DNA of 64,000 nucleotides from Pseudonocardia sp. MH-G8 (GTDB lineage: Bacteria > Actinomycetota > Actinomycetes > Mycobacteriales > Pseudonocardiaceae): assembly GCF_002262885.1 (NCBI RefSeq), contig NZ_NKYF01000001.1:1364001-1428000 (forward strand), given 5' to 3'. The first letter of the stretch is position 1. Each line of letters opens with the position of its first letter. The notes beneath the pieces were generated by a model. It was given only the letters and a program-made list of their open reading frames with translations. It did not search any database and had not been told where the DNA came from. The translations under genes were made by a program, and so were the position numbers. This document shows positions 44,132 through 51,938 of the stretch, in pieces.

Positions 44132-44926
44132 GTGGAGGTGCCGCTGCTCGGCGGCACGGCCAACCGGGGGCAGGTGCACCGGGTCGGCGACACGGTTCGG
44201 CGCCCGCTGCGCGCCACCAGCACCGCCACGCACGCGCTGCTGCGCCACCTCGAGGAAGTCGGGTTCGAGGGCGCGCCGCGCGTGCTGGGCGTCGACGACA
44301 CCGGCCGGGAGGTGCTCAGCTACGTCCCCGGGCACGCGGTCACCGCCCCGGCTCCTGCCTGGGGCCTCACCGACGACGCGCTGCGCAGCGTCGGGCAGCT
44401 GCTGCGTCGCTTCCACGATGCCACGGCGGCGTTCGACCCGGCCCCGTACCACTGGTCGCACCCCGCGCCCGCCCCGTTCGACGGCCGGGGGATCGCGCAC
44501 AACGACCCGAACCTCGACAACGTGGTCTTCCGGGCGGGCCGGGCCGTCGCGTTGATCGACTTCGACCTGGCGGCGCCCGGCTCCCCCGTGTGGGACGTGG
44601 CCGCGGCGGCCCGGTTGTGGGCGCCACTGCGCGACCCGGCCGACACCACCGACGTTCGGCACGGGCGGGAGCTGGAGCGCACCCGCATCCTGCTCGACGC
44701 CTACGGCCTCGACGCCCCCGGCCGCGCCGCCTTCGTCCAGGCACTGCGCGACTCGCACGCCTGGATGATGGGGATCGTGCGCGACGGCGCCGCCCACGGC
44801 GTGCCCGGCTTCGCCGCCTACTGGACACCGGAAGCCGTGGCGCGCCAGGAGCGGGCCCGGGCGTGGTTCGACCGCAACGCCGACGCCCTCCACGACGCCC
44901 TCCACGAGCCGCTCCGCGCCCCGTGA
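44132..44926 (+). CDS. Aminoglycoside phosphotransferase (APH)-family kinase-like protein
   Basis: 264 residues from GTG 44132, 16 nt after the SorC gene. Brenner's catalytic loop is IAHNDPNLDNVVF (about 127) and the metal-binding loop LIDFDLAAPGSPVWD (about 142). The N-terminal nucleotide lobe is short and has no clear glycine-rich loop. Such proteins phosphorylate hydroxyls of small molecules (amino-sugars, choline, homoserine). Possible link with the polyol operon: kinase for the substrate; unproven. Confidence 0.75.
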   Translation: MEVPLLGGTANRGQVHRVGDTVRRPLRATSTATHALLRHLEEVGFEGAPRVLGVDDTGREVLSYVPGHAVTAPAPAWGLTDDALRSVGQLLRRFHDATAAFDPAPYHWSHPAPAPFDGRGIAHNDPNLDNVVFRAGRAVALIDFDLAAPGSPVWDVAAAARLWAPLRDPADTTDVRHGRELERTRILLDAYGLDAPGRAAFVQALRDSHAWMMGIVRDGAAHGVPGFAAYWTPEAVARQERARAWFDRNADALHDALHEPLRAP

Positions 44927-44934
44927 CCGCGGGA

Positions 44935-45318
44935 CTACGCGCGCACGCCCACCTGGCCGACGGCGCCGCGCAGGCCGACGCAGCCCACGCACCCGACGCA
45001 GTCCACGCAGCCGACGCATCCCACGCACGCGACGCAGCGGCGGCACCCGACGCAGCCCAGGCACGCGATGCACGCCAGGAGGCCCACGCTGAGCAGCGTC
45101 AGCAGCGAGCCGAGGATCCCGACACTGCCGCCGGTGGCCACGCTGCCGGCCACGCCGGCGCTGCCGGACGTCGCGACGCTCCCGGCCACCCCGGCACTGC
45201 CCGCCGTGGCCACACTCCCGGCCACCGCGACGCTGCCGCCCGTGGCCACGCTCCCCGCGACGGCGACGCTGTCGTTCGTCCCGATGCTCCCGGCCACCGC
45301 CGGCGCCTGTCCGCCCAT
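44935..45318 (-). CDS. Hexapeptide-repeat/Cys-triplet protein of unknown function
   Basis: 127 residues. Residues about 8-70 are regular six-residue repeats of the form GSVAxx (GSVATGGSVAVAGSVATAGS), giving Ser every sixth position. A hydrophobic stretch follows (SVGILGSLLTLLSVGLLA), then eleven consecutive Cys-x-x triplets (CIACLGCVGCRRCVACVG, then CVGCVDCVGCVGCVG), ending LRGAVGQVGVRA. The pattern suggests a beta-solenoid with a membrane hairpin and a cysteine ladder that could bind metal or form disulfides. Start ATG 45318 has a TAGCCT box 8 nt upstream (45327-45332). Last in line after the MFS and PRISE genes. Confidence 0.65.
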   Translation of the reverse strand: MGGQAPAVAGSIGTNDSVAVAGSVATGGSVAVAGSVATAGSAGVAGSVATSGSAGVAGSVATGGSVGILGSLLTLLSVGLLACIACLGCVGCRRCVACVGCVGCVDCVGCVGCVGLRGAVGQVGVRA

Positions 45319-45329
45319 GGGGGCGCAGG

Positions 45330-46373
45330 CTACCCGGGAATGATCCGCCGCTCGCGGAGATCGTCGAACAGGCCGAGCAGCATCGCCTCCGTGTCGACGT
45401 AGCGGTGGAAGCCGAACCGACGCGCCTTCGAGGTGTCGGCGAACATGTCGTAGTCCCACGACAGGACGAAGTCGCCGAACGCCCACGACGAGACGTCCGA
45501 GTACGGCGTCGGGGCGAGGCCGTGCCGCGCGACCATCGCGTCCCACACCGGCTCCTTGTCGGCCATCACGTCCTGCAGCGACATCGGCAGCGCGGGCGCC
45601 ACCTCCAGCCCGAACGCGTCGGCGACCACCGGCCACATCCGGTTCCACCGGAACAGGTCGCCGTTGGCGATGTTGAACGCCTGCCCGGCCGCCCGCGGCT
45701 CGGTCGCCGCCCACACCGTCGCCTCGGCGAGCAGGCCGGCGTCGGTCAGCTCCAGCAGCGCGTCGTACGCCCCGGGCCTGCCGGGGAACCGCAGCGGCAC
45801 GCCCAGCTCCTTGCTGATCGAGGCGTACACGGCGAGCACGACGCCGAGGTTCATCGGGTTTCCGAGGCCGAACCCGGCGACGACGGACGGGCGGATCGCC
45901 GACCAGGTCCAGCCGGCTGCGGCTGCCCGCTCCTCGACCAGGTGCTGTTGGTCGACGTTGAATTCGGGCGGCATGTGCGGCGGGTCGCTCTCCTTCGCCG
46001 GCGTCGAGAACGGGCCCAGGTGCGCGCCGTAGACCTTGTAGCCCTGCATGAGGCTGACGTGCTGCAGCTCGGGGAGCTCGGCGTCGAGGACGGTGCGCAA
46101 CATCGCGATGTTCGGCTCCACCAGCTCCGACCAGGTCGGACGGTCCTGGTAGGCGGCGTAGAACACGTGCGTGATGCCCGGGTGGGCCCGCAGGGCGGCA
46201 CGCACCGAGGCGGGGTCGAACAGGTCGGCGGCGACGTGGCGCACCGGTCCGTCGGCCGGCCCGCCGCGGCGCGACAGGCCGACGACGTCCCAGCCGGGCA
46301 GGCCGGCGAGGTGCTCGGCGAGCGTGCCGCCGATGACGCCCCGGGCGCCGACGACGAGTGCGGTCCTGGTCAT
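45330..46373 (-). CDS. NAD(P)-dependent PRISE-like reductase (atypical SDR)
   Basis: 347 residues. Rossmann loop VVGARGVIGGTLAEHL, then SLMQGYKVYGAHLGPFSTPA with the Lys/Tyr pair characteristic of progesterone 5-beta-reductase/iridoid synthase-like (PRISE) enzymes, and FNVDQQHLVEERAAAAGWTW SAIRPSVVAGFGLG. PRISE enzymes reduce activated C=C bonds of enones. Follows an MFS gene by 11 nt, with GGAG 6 nt before its ATG, so the two form an operon that is divergent from marR. Confidence 0.8.
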   Translation of the reverse strand: MTRTALVVGARGVIGGTLAEHLAGLPGWDVVGLSRRGGPADGPVRHVAADLFDPASVRAALRAHPGITHVFYAAYQDRPTWSELVEPNIAMLRTVLDAELPELQHVSLMQGYKVYGAHLGPFSTPAKESDPPHMPPEFNVDQQHLVEERAAAAGWTWSAIRPSVVAGFGLGNPMNLGVVLAVYASISKELGVPLRFPGRPGAYDALLELTDAGLLAEATVWAATEPRAAGQAFNIANGDLFRWNRMWPVVADAFGLEVAPALPMSLQDVMADKEPVWDAMVARHGLAPTPYSDVSSWAFGDFVLSWDYDMFADTSKARRFGFHRYVDTEAMLLGLFDDLRERRIIPG

Positions 46374-46384
46374 GGGTTGCTCCT

Positions 46385-47545
46385 TCATGCGGTGACGAGC
46401 GTGGAACGGCGGTCGAGGACGAGCGCGACGACGGCGACGGCGAGACCGCCCACGGCCATGGCCGCCCCGACGGCGTTCGCCGCCGGGAAACCGAGGCCGG
46501 CGGCGATCACGAGGCCGCCGAGCCACGCGCCGACGGCGTTGCCGAGGTTGAAGACACCGATGTTGACCGCGGACGCGAGCGTGCCCGCGGTGCCTGCCGC
46601 GTCGAGCACCCTGGTCTGCAGGCCCGGCACGGTCGCGAACGCGGCGACGCCCAGCAGGAAGAGCGTGACCGCGGCGGGGACCGGCGACCGGACGGTCACC
46701 GTGAACGCCGCGAGGACGACGGCGAGCGCGGCGATGGACACCACGATCGTCGGCATGAGGGCGCGGTCGGCGGCGCGGGCACCGAGGAGGTTCCCGACGA
46801 CGAGCCCGGCGCCGAACAGCAACACGAGCCACGTGAGCGCGCCCGCCGGGAAGCCTGCGACGTCGACCATGAGCGGTGCGACGTAGGTGAACGATGCGAA
46901 CATCCCGCCGAAGCCGAGCGCGGTCATCCCCAGGGCCAGCCACACCTGGGGACGGCGGAAGGCCGACAGCTCCGCCCGCAGGTCCGCGGCCGGGTCGGCG
47001 GGGCGGTCGGGGACGAGCGCGAGGACGCCGACCGCCCCGGCCACGCCCAGCGCCGCCACGACCCAGAACGTGGCCCGCCAGCCGTACGCCTGGCCGACGA
47101 GCGTGCCGAGCGGCACGCCGAGGACGTTGGACAGGGTGAGCCCGGTGAACATCATCGCGATCGCGGCGGCGCGCCGGGTGGGCGCGACGAGCCCGGCGGC
47201 GACCACCGACCCGACGCCGAAGAACGCGCCGTGGCACAGCGACGCGACGATCCGGCTGGTCATCATCGTCGGGTAGTCGGGGGCGAGCGCCGAGCCGATG
47301 TTGCCGATCACGAACAGGCCCAGCAGCGCGAGCAGCACCGGCTTGCGGCGCAACCGGGTGGCCGCCGCGGTGAGCAGCGGCGCGCCGACGAAGACCCCCA
47401 GCGCGTAGCCGGAGATCAGCAGGCCCGCCGCGGGGATGTCGACGCCGAAGTCCGCGGCGATCTCGGGGAGCAGGCCGGTCGGGACGAACTCGGTGGTCCC
47501 GATGGCGAAGGCGCTGATGGCGAGGGCCAGCAGAGCGAGGGGCAT
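46385..47545 (-). CDS. MFS exporter, AraJ/DHA1 type
   Basis: 386 residues, twelve helices. The N-terminal LALAISAFAIGTTEFVPTGL LPEIAADF is the signature of the AraJ/YdhP/PmrA-like efflux subgroup; RKPVLLALLGLFVIGNIGSA is the loop 2-3 motif. Divergent from a MarR regulator, the usual arrangement of inducible drug or metabolite efflux. GGAGGA precedes the ATG at 47545. Confidence 0.87.
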   Translation of the reverse strand: MPLALLALAISAFAIGTTEFVPTGLLPEIAADFGVDIPAAGLLISGYALGVFVGAPLLTAAATRLRRKPVLLALLGLFVIGNIGSALAPDYPTMMTSRIVASLCHGAFFGVGSVVAAGLVAPTRRAAAIAMMFTGLTLSNVLGVPLGTLVGQAYGWRATFWVVAALGVAGAVGVLALVPDRPADPAADLRAELSAFRRPQVWLALGMTALGFGGMFASFTYVAPLMVDVAGFPAGALTWLVLLFGAGLVVGNLLGARAADRALMPTIVVSIAALAVVLAAFTVTVRSPVPAAVTLFLLGVAAFATVPGLQTRVLDAAGTAGTLASAVNIGVFNLGNAVGAWLGGLVIAAGLGFPAANAVGAAMAVGGLAVAVVALVLDRRSTLVTA

Positions 47546-47592
47546 TGCAGGTTCCTCCGAAGAATTTGGGCGCACGCCGTTAGCGCGCGTCC

Positions 47593-47624
47593 GCAACAGT
47601 TGCACACGCTGCCTATTGCGGCAA
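47593..47624. promoter_or_regulatory. Candidate MarR operators
   Basis: GCAACAGTTGC (47593-47603) is a perfect 11-bp palindrome and TTGCGGCAA (47616-47624) a 9-bp one, both in the 115-bp divergent gap between marR and the MFS gene. The shared TTGC half-site supports a common binding protein. Confidence 0.5.
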
Positions 47625-47660
47625 GCACGTATGCTCGTGCGCACAGGAGGAGGTGCCGCG

Positions 47661-48107
47661 ATGTCCATCGCCGACGACGCCGTCGAGGTCCGAGCGCAGG
47701 GCTGGCGCACGCTCGCCGCGCTGCACGGCCGGCTGGAGGAGGCGCTCGAGAAGGCGCTGCAGGCCGGGTTCGACCTGTCGGTCGTGGAGTACACGGTGCT
47801 GGATGCGCTGGCCCGCCAGGATGGCTGGCACATGAGGATGCAGCAGCTCGCCCGCGCGGCCGCGCTCTCACACAGCGCCACCACCCGGCTGGTCAACCGC
47901 CTCGAGAACCGCGGTCTGCTTTCGCGCTACCTGTGCGACGACGACCGCCGCGGGATCTACAGCCAGATCACCGAACAGGGCCGGGAGCTGCTGGAACGTG
48001 CCCGCCCGGTGCACGACGCCACGCTGAAGGCCACGCTCGACGAGGCCTGCGACGCACCCGAGCTGGCCCCTCTCGTCGAGGCCCTGCACGCGCTCCCGCG
48101 CTCGTGA
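47661..48107 (+). CDS. MarR-family transcriptional regulator
   Basis: 148 residues with AGGAGGAGG 7 nt upstream. Winged HTH: MRMQQLARAAALSHSATTRL VNRLENRGLLSRYLCDDDRR GIYSQITEQGREL, the recognition helix plus wing with the DDDRRG signature. Dimeric repressor that senses phenolic or other small ligands; probable target is the divergent MFS-PRISE operon. Confidence 0.9.
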   Translation: MSIADDAVEVRAQGWRTLAALHGRLEEALEKALQAGFDLSVVEYTVLDALARQDGWHMRMQQLARAAALSHSATTRLVNRLENRGLLSRYLCDDDRRGIYSQITEQGRELLERARPVHDATLKATLDEACDAPELAPLVEALHALPRS

Positions 48108-48147
48108 ACGAGCGCAGCGAGCGAACCATGGGCACAGCGTGGTCCAC

Positions 48148-48519
48148 TCACGGGCGGCCGAAGGCCGCCTTCCAGGCGCGGTAGCCGCCGTCGAGGTCTG
48201 TGGCGTTGCGCAGGCCCAGGTCCTGCAGGGACGCGGCCGCGAGGCTCGAGCTGTAGCCCTCGGAGCACACGACGATCCACATGACGTCGTGATCGACCGC
48301 CTCGGGGATGCGCGCGTCCGAGCTGGGGTCGAGGCGCCACTCGAGGTGGTTGCGCTCGATCACCAGCGCGTCGACCAGCACGCCCTCCTGCGCGCGCTGC
48401 CAGCCGGGGCGGGTGTCGACCAGTACCGCGCCGCGCGCCACCAGCTCCGCCGCCCGCTGCGGGTCCGGCCGGTCGAGGCGGGCGCGGGCCGCCGCGAGGA
48501 GATCGTCGACCGCGCTCAC
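48148..48519 (-). CDS. Rhodanese-like sulfurtransferase
   Basis: 123 residues from GTG 48519. Single rhodanese domain: ARGAVLVDTRPGWQRAQEGV, VIERNHLEWRL, and the catalytic loop CSEGYSSSLAAASLQDLGL with the sulfur-accepting Cys, ending LDGGYRAWKAAFG. GTGA overlap with cysteine dioxygenase upstream. Likely handles sulfur generated during cysteine oxidation. Confidence 0.87.
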   Translation of the reverse strand: MSAVDDLLAAARARLDRPDPQRAAELVARGAVLVDTRPGWQRAQEGVLVDALVIERNHLEWRLDPSSDARIPEAVDHDVMWIVVCSEGYSSSLAAASLQDLGLRNATDLDGGYRAWKAAFGRP

Positions 48520-48989
48520 GGCGCGGAGTCCACGAGCACGCTGCGCGTACGCCGCAGCCGCGCACCCGGATCCACCGCGTAGTAGGACATGGCGGTCAGC
48601 GGCGGCGAGTAGGCGTGCACCGACACGGCCGGCTCCACGTCGGGGTTGCCGACGTCGTGCACATGGCCGAGCGGAAATCCGAGGCCGCGGCCGGGGCGCA
48701 CCCGCCGCGACCGCAGCTCGTGCCCGGTCCAGCGCTGCTCGACCAGGCTGCCCGACACCACGGTCATCGCCCCGAGCGAGCCCGCGTGGTCGTGCAGCTC
48801 GGCGGCCTGCTCGGTGGCCCAGCTGATCAGCCAGACATCCACATACGCATCGTTGCGCAGGAGCCGGTACCAACGCCGGTCCGGGTCGACGTGCACGGGG
48901 TGGACGCCGGCGCGCACCTCGGCGGCGACGTCACGGGTCAGGGCGGTGAGGTCGCCGAGCGCGAGCGGTGTGGGGGTGTGCAGCAGCAC
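48516..48989 (-). CDS. Cysteine dioxygenase
   Basis: 157 residues from GTG 48989. Cupin fold with metal ligands in LHDHAGSLGAMTVVSGSLVE (HxH) and PLGHVHDVGN (third His). RWYRLLRNDAYVDVWLISWA is the typical substrate-side segment. The enzyme oxidises L-cysteine with O2 to cysteine sulfinate at a mononuclear iron. Operon with a rhodanese. A short ORF ending in three cysteines and stopping 43 nt upstream suggests control by cysteine availability. Confidence 0.85.
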   Translation of the reverse strand: MLLHTPTPLALGDLTALTRDVAAEVRAGVHPVHVDPDRRWYRLLRNDAYVDVWLISWATEQAAELHDHAGSLGAMTVVSGSLVEQRWTGHELRSRRVRPGRGLGFPLGHVHDVGNPDVEPAVSVHAYSPPLTAMSYYAVDPGARLRRTRSVLVDSAP

Positions 48990-49032
48990 GGGAGGACTCC
49001 AGTGGTGACGGGTGCGAGCGGACGCGAGGAGG

Positions 49033-49131
49033 TCAGCTCGGGCAACAGCACTGGTCGAACGCGTCCGCGCGGCGGGAGCCCCAGATCTCTCCGAGGACGG
49101 CGGCGGGCGGCATGGGCGTATGTGACCACAT
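49033..49131 (-). CDS. Candidate polycysteine leader peptide of the cysteine dioxygenase operon
   Basis: 32 codons (MWSHTPMPPAAVLGEIWGSR, ending DAFDQCCCPS); an inner ATG at 49113 would give 26. Consecutive TGC TGT TGC codons come three codons before the stop, and CCTCCT directly follows it. Polycysteine short ORFs act as cysteine-responsive attenuators upstream of sulfur genes in mycobacteria; the position here, before cysteine dioxygenase, fits the same logic. No alternative gene occupies the strand. Translation is unproven. Confidence 0.55.
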   Translation of the reverse strand: MWSHTPMPPAAVLGEIWGSRRADAFDQCCCPS

Positions 49132-49211
49132 CGCGCCGCCGATCTCCAGCCGGTCCCACCGCCCGGGACCCGGGCGGAGGAATGTCCGGCCATCGCGACG
49201 CGGCCGACGGT

Positions 49212-49217
49212 TACTGT
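49212..49217 (+). promoter_or_regulatory. -10 box for leaderless acetoacetate decarboxylase-like gene
   Basis: TACTGT 7 nt before ATG 49225; no Shine-Dalgarno sequence. Confidence 0.45.
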
Positions 49218-49224
49218 CCGGCGC

Positions 49225-49932
49225 ATGGCGACGCCCCTCGACGACGGCAGCTGGGAGATCCAGGGCCGCCGGGTCGCGTTCCCGGTGCGCATCGGGCACG
49301 CGGTCGCCGCCTGCGCGACCTACCTGGTGCGCGCGGACCGCGCCGCGGAGCTGGTCGCCGGCACCGGGCTCGAGCTCGTCACGGTGGCCGGGCGCACCCC
49401 GCTCGTCCTCGCCCTCGTCGACTACCGGGAGAACGATCTCGGCGTCTACGACGAGGTCGGCGTCGCGCTGCTCGTCCGGCACCGCGGCATCACCGGCACA
49501 TACGTCCACCAGCTCCCGGTGACACAGCCGTTCACCCTCGAGGCGGGCCGCGCGCTGTGGGGACTGCCGAAGTGGCTCGCCCGCGCCGAGCTGTCCATCT
49601 CCGGCCCCGACGCCACCTGCCACCTCGCCGACGAGGCGGGCCGGCACGTCCTCACCGCCGCGCTGCACACCCTGCCGTGGCGGCTGCCGCTGCGCGTCCC
49701 CGGCACGGTCACCGTCCTCGCGCCCGGGGACGGCGAGGTGCTCGCCAGCCCGGTGCGCGCCCGCATCGGCGGCATCCGGGTCGCCCCCGGCGGCGCGCGG
49801 GTGGTGCTGGGCAGCGGGCACCCGATGGCCGACGAGCTGCGCGCCCTGCACCTCCCGCGGCACCCGCTGATGACGGTGACCGCGGACCGCATCGCGTTCG
49901 AGATGGGCCCGGCGCAGCCCCGGCCCCGCTGA
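49225..49932 (+). CDS. Acetoacetate decarboxylase superfamily protein
   Basis: 235 residues. The ADC fold is shown by RVAFPVRIGHAVAACATYLV, VDYRENDLGVYDEVGVALLV and TYVHQLPVTQPFTLEAGRAL WGLPKWLARAEL; the lysine in GLPKW is at the position of the Schiff-base lysine of ADC. Members include true decarboxylases and ADC-like aldolases or dehydratases, so the reaction is open. The gene is divergent from the cysteine dioxygenase operon and followed by the P repeat. Confidence 0.8.
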   Translation: MATPLDDGSWEIQGRRVAFPVRIGHAVAACATYLVRADRAAELVAGTGLELVTVAGRTPLVLALVDYRENDLGVYDEVGVALLVRHRGITGTYVHQLPVTQPFTLEAGRALWGLPKWLARAELSISGPDATCHLADEAGRHVLTAALHTLPWRLPLRVPGTVTVLAPGDGEVLASPVRARIGGIRVAPGGARVVLGSGHPMADELRALHLPRHPLMTVTADRIAFEMGPAQPRPR

Positions 49933-50048
49933 TCGTTCTGTGATCCAGCTGAGCGCCCTCCCGAGGGCGGAAAGCTCGACCTCGGAACGATCGATCGATC
50001 CGAGATCCACCTGATCGCCCCGCGGAGGGCGATCAGCTCGACCTCGGA
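49930..50048. repeat. P repeat, copy A (two tandem palindromes)
   Basis: First palindrome about 49930-49991 (GATCGTT ... GCGCCCTC/GAGGGCG ... GAACGATC), second 50000-50047 with 21-bp arms and three mismatches. Bases 49981-50048 are identical to 51019-51086 (68 bp). The stop codon of the DUF559 gene (50033-50035) lies inside the second palindrome. Confidence 0.8.
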
Positions 50049-50968
50049 TCGATCAGCCGGCCCTCGCGCTCCCCGGCGACGGTGCGGAGCCGGTCGCGGA
50101 CCGTCGCGCCGATCCACCACGGCCGGCCGAGCACGACCGCCGCCCGGAAGCGCAGCACGATCCATCCGAGCCGGCCGAGGTAGGTGGCCCGGTGCAGGTC
50201 GCGCAGGGCCCGATCGGGATCCAGGTGCTCCCGGCCGTCGTACTCCACGGCAACCATGAGTTCCGGGTAAGCCATGTCCAGCCGGTAGGGCCCCACCGGG
50301 TGCTGCAGCACCGGCGGCAGCACCCCGGCGAAGTGCAGGGCGAGCCGGATCCGGGTCTCCATGGGCGACTCGGCGAGGGCGTTCGACAGCGCGACCACCT
50401 CGGGGAGCTGCGCGCTCCCCCGGGCGCCGAGGTGCCGCCGGGCGAGCAGCAGGATGTCGGCGGTGTCGAATCCGATGGCGAACGCCAGCGCATCGAGCGC
50501 GACGACGCCCTCGACGAGCGGGCGGCGCCGGGCGAGGTCGTAGGCCGTGCGCCGGGGCGTGGTGACCCGGCACCCCGACACCTCGGTGACCTCGTCCGGC
50601 GCGAGCTCGTCGTGGTGGACGAGCAGGCCGGGCCGCGGCGTCAGGAACCCCCGGGGCACGACGACCTCGGCCGGACAACCGAGTGGCCCGCAGGACGCCC
50701 CGAGCAGCTCGGCCGCGGAGAAACCCGCGACCGCGCCCACCTCCTCGACGAGAAGGTGGGCGGCACGGGAGCGGACCTCGAGCGTGACCTCGACGTCGGC
50801 ACGGACGTAGATCCCGGTGAACAGGCGGCGGAAGCGCGGACCGCGCAGGGCCTTGGGCGTGACGAGCCCGGCGGCCACGGCGTCGACCCCGCGGAACGGG
50901 TGGCGCAGATCGATGAGCACGACCGGCACTGACGACGCCGGGGCGCCGGCGGTTCCACCGAGGCCCAT
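50033..50968 (-). CDS. DUF559 / AbiEi-like protein with Vsr-type nuclease fold
   Basis: 311 residues. The N-terminal half (about 20-190) resembles the AbiEi antitoxin-like module common in actinobacteria: GLVTPKALRGPRFRRLFTGI YVRADV and GCRVTTPRRTAYDLARRRPL. The C-terminal third is DUF559: ESPMETRIRLALHFAGVLPP, YRLDMAYPELMVAVEYDGRE HL and LGRLGWIVLRFRAAVVLG, with the Asp, Glu and Asp-Gly of a PD-(D/E)xK/Vsr active site. Probably DNA-acting, function unproven. No toxin partner. Flanked by 68-bp direct repeats, as if it had arrived as a unit. Confidence 0.75.
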   Translation of the reverse strand: MGLGGTAGAPASSVPVVLIDLRHPFRGVDAVAAGLVTPKALRGPRFRRLFTGIYVRADVEVTLEVRSRAAHLLVEEVGAVAGFSAAELLGASCGPLGCPAEVVVPRGFLTPRPGLLVHHDELAPDEVTEVSGCRVTTPRRTAYDLARRRPLVEGVVALDALAFAIGFDTADILLLARRHLGARGSAQLPEVVALSNALAESPMETRIRLALHFAGVLPPVLQHPVGPYRLDMAYPELMVAVEYDGREHLDPDRALRDLHRATYLGRLGWIVLRFRAAVVLGRPWWIGATVRDRLRTVAGEREGRLIDPRSS

Positions 50969-51095
50969 GATCGTTGCGAGATCCAGCTCAACGCCCTCGC
51001 CGGGGCGGAAAGCCCGATCTCGGAACGATCGATCGATCCGAGATCCACCTGATCGCCCCGCGGAGGGCGATCAGCTCGACCTCGGAAGGATCATG
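50968..51095. repeat. P repeat, copy B (two tandem palindromes)
   Basis: Same tandem arrangement and orientation as copy A; 51019-51086 equals 49981-50048 exactly. It spans the start codon of the DUF559 gene and the stop of the lipase gene, so it fills the whole intergenic region. Confidence 0.8.
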
Positions 51096-51927
51096 CGTGG
51101 GCGGCGAGCCAGTCGCGCAGGTCGCGCAAGGGGAGTTCGCGCTCGGGCTCGTTGTAGATCTCGTGCCAGAGGCCGTCGTACCAGCGCACCGTGAGGTCCT
51201 CCGAGCCGCAGGTGGCGGCCAGGCGGCGCAAGCCCAGCGGGTCGACGATCGCGTCGTCGGTGCCGTGCTGCACCAGCACGGGCAGGCGCAGGTCGCGCGC
51301 GCGTTCCGGGAGCACCTCGAACTGCCCGACGATCGCCGTGGAGAGCCCGAGGGTGGGACGGCCGTGGTGCACGAGCGGGTCGGCCTCGTAGTCGGCGTAC
51401 ACCCGCGGGTCCTTGCTGATCTTCGAGGCGTCGATGCCGGCCGGACGCAACGTCGGAACGATCTTCCCGACGGCCCGCAGCACGCCGACCGCGGCCTTCG
51501 GCACCGTGTTGTTGGCGAGCGCGGGGGCGGAGAGGACGAGCCCGGCGAGGTCACCCTCGTGGTCGAGCGCGTAGGCCAGGGCGATCTGCCCGCCCATGCT
51601 GTGGCCGAGCAGGAACACCGGTAGGCCGGGGTGCCGCGCGGTGACCACGCGGCGGAACCCGTCGAAGTCGGCCAGCCAGTCGGCGTAACGACGCAGGTGC
51701 ACGCGCCGGCCGCCGGAACGCCCGTGCCCGCGGTGGTCGAGCCCGTACACGGCCCAGCCGCCGGGTACCAGCGCGTCGACCACGTGGCCGTAGCGACCGG
51801 AGTGCTCGCCGAGGCCGTGGCAGAGCAGCACCACTGCGCGCGGGTCGGTCTGCGGGAGCCAGCCCTGCCAGAACAGCTCCACCCCGCCCGTGCCGGGCAG
51901 GCGGCCCTCGGCCCGCCCGTGCGCCAT
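51091..51927 (-). CDS. Alpha/beta hydrolase, monoacylglycerol lipase type
   Basis: 278 residues from ATG 51927, with GGAGG 5 nt upstream. LCHGLGEHSGRYGHVVDALV oxyanion region, LDHRGHGRSGGRRVHL, nucleophile elbow LGHSMGG (Ser about 113), acid in HGTDDAIVDP and His in YDGLWHEIYNEPE. These match bacterial monoglyceride lipases such as mycobacterial Rv0183. Hydrolyses monoacylglycerols to fatty acid and glycerol. It starts 12 nt after the large disordered membrane protein gene. Confidence 0.87.
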   Translation of the reverse strand: MAHGRAEGRLPGTGGVELFWQGWLPQTDPRAVVLLCHGLGEHSGRYGHVVDALVPGGWAVYGLDHRGHGRSGGRRVHLRRYADWLADFDGFRRVVTARHPGLPVFLLGHSMGGQIALAYALDHEGDLAGLVLSAPALANNTVPKAAVGVLRAVGKIVPTLRPAGIDASKISKDPRVYADYEADPLVHHGRPTLGLSTAIVGQFEVLPERARDLRLPVLVQHGTDDAIVDPLGLRRLAATCGSEDLTVRWYDGLWHEIYNEPERELPLRDLRDWLAAHA

Positions 51928-51938
51928 CACGACCTCCG

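Noticed and set aside
44132..44926. Aminoglycoside resistance gene
   Set aside because: The APH fold is shared by many metabolite kinases and the context is a polyol operon; no resistance-specific feature is visible.
50033..50968. Complete AbiE-type toxin-antitoxin system
   Set aside because: Only an AbiEi-like/DUF559 protein is present; no AbiEii nucleotidyltransferase gene is adjacent.
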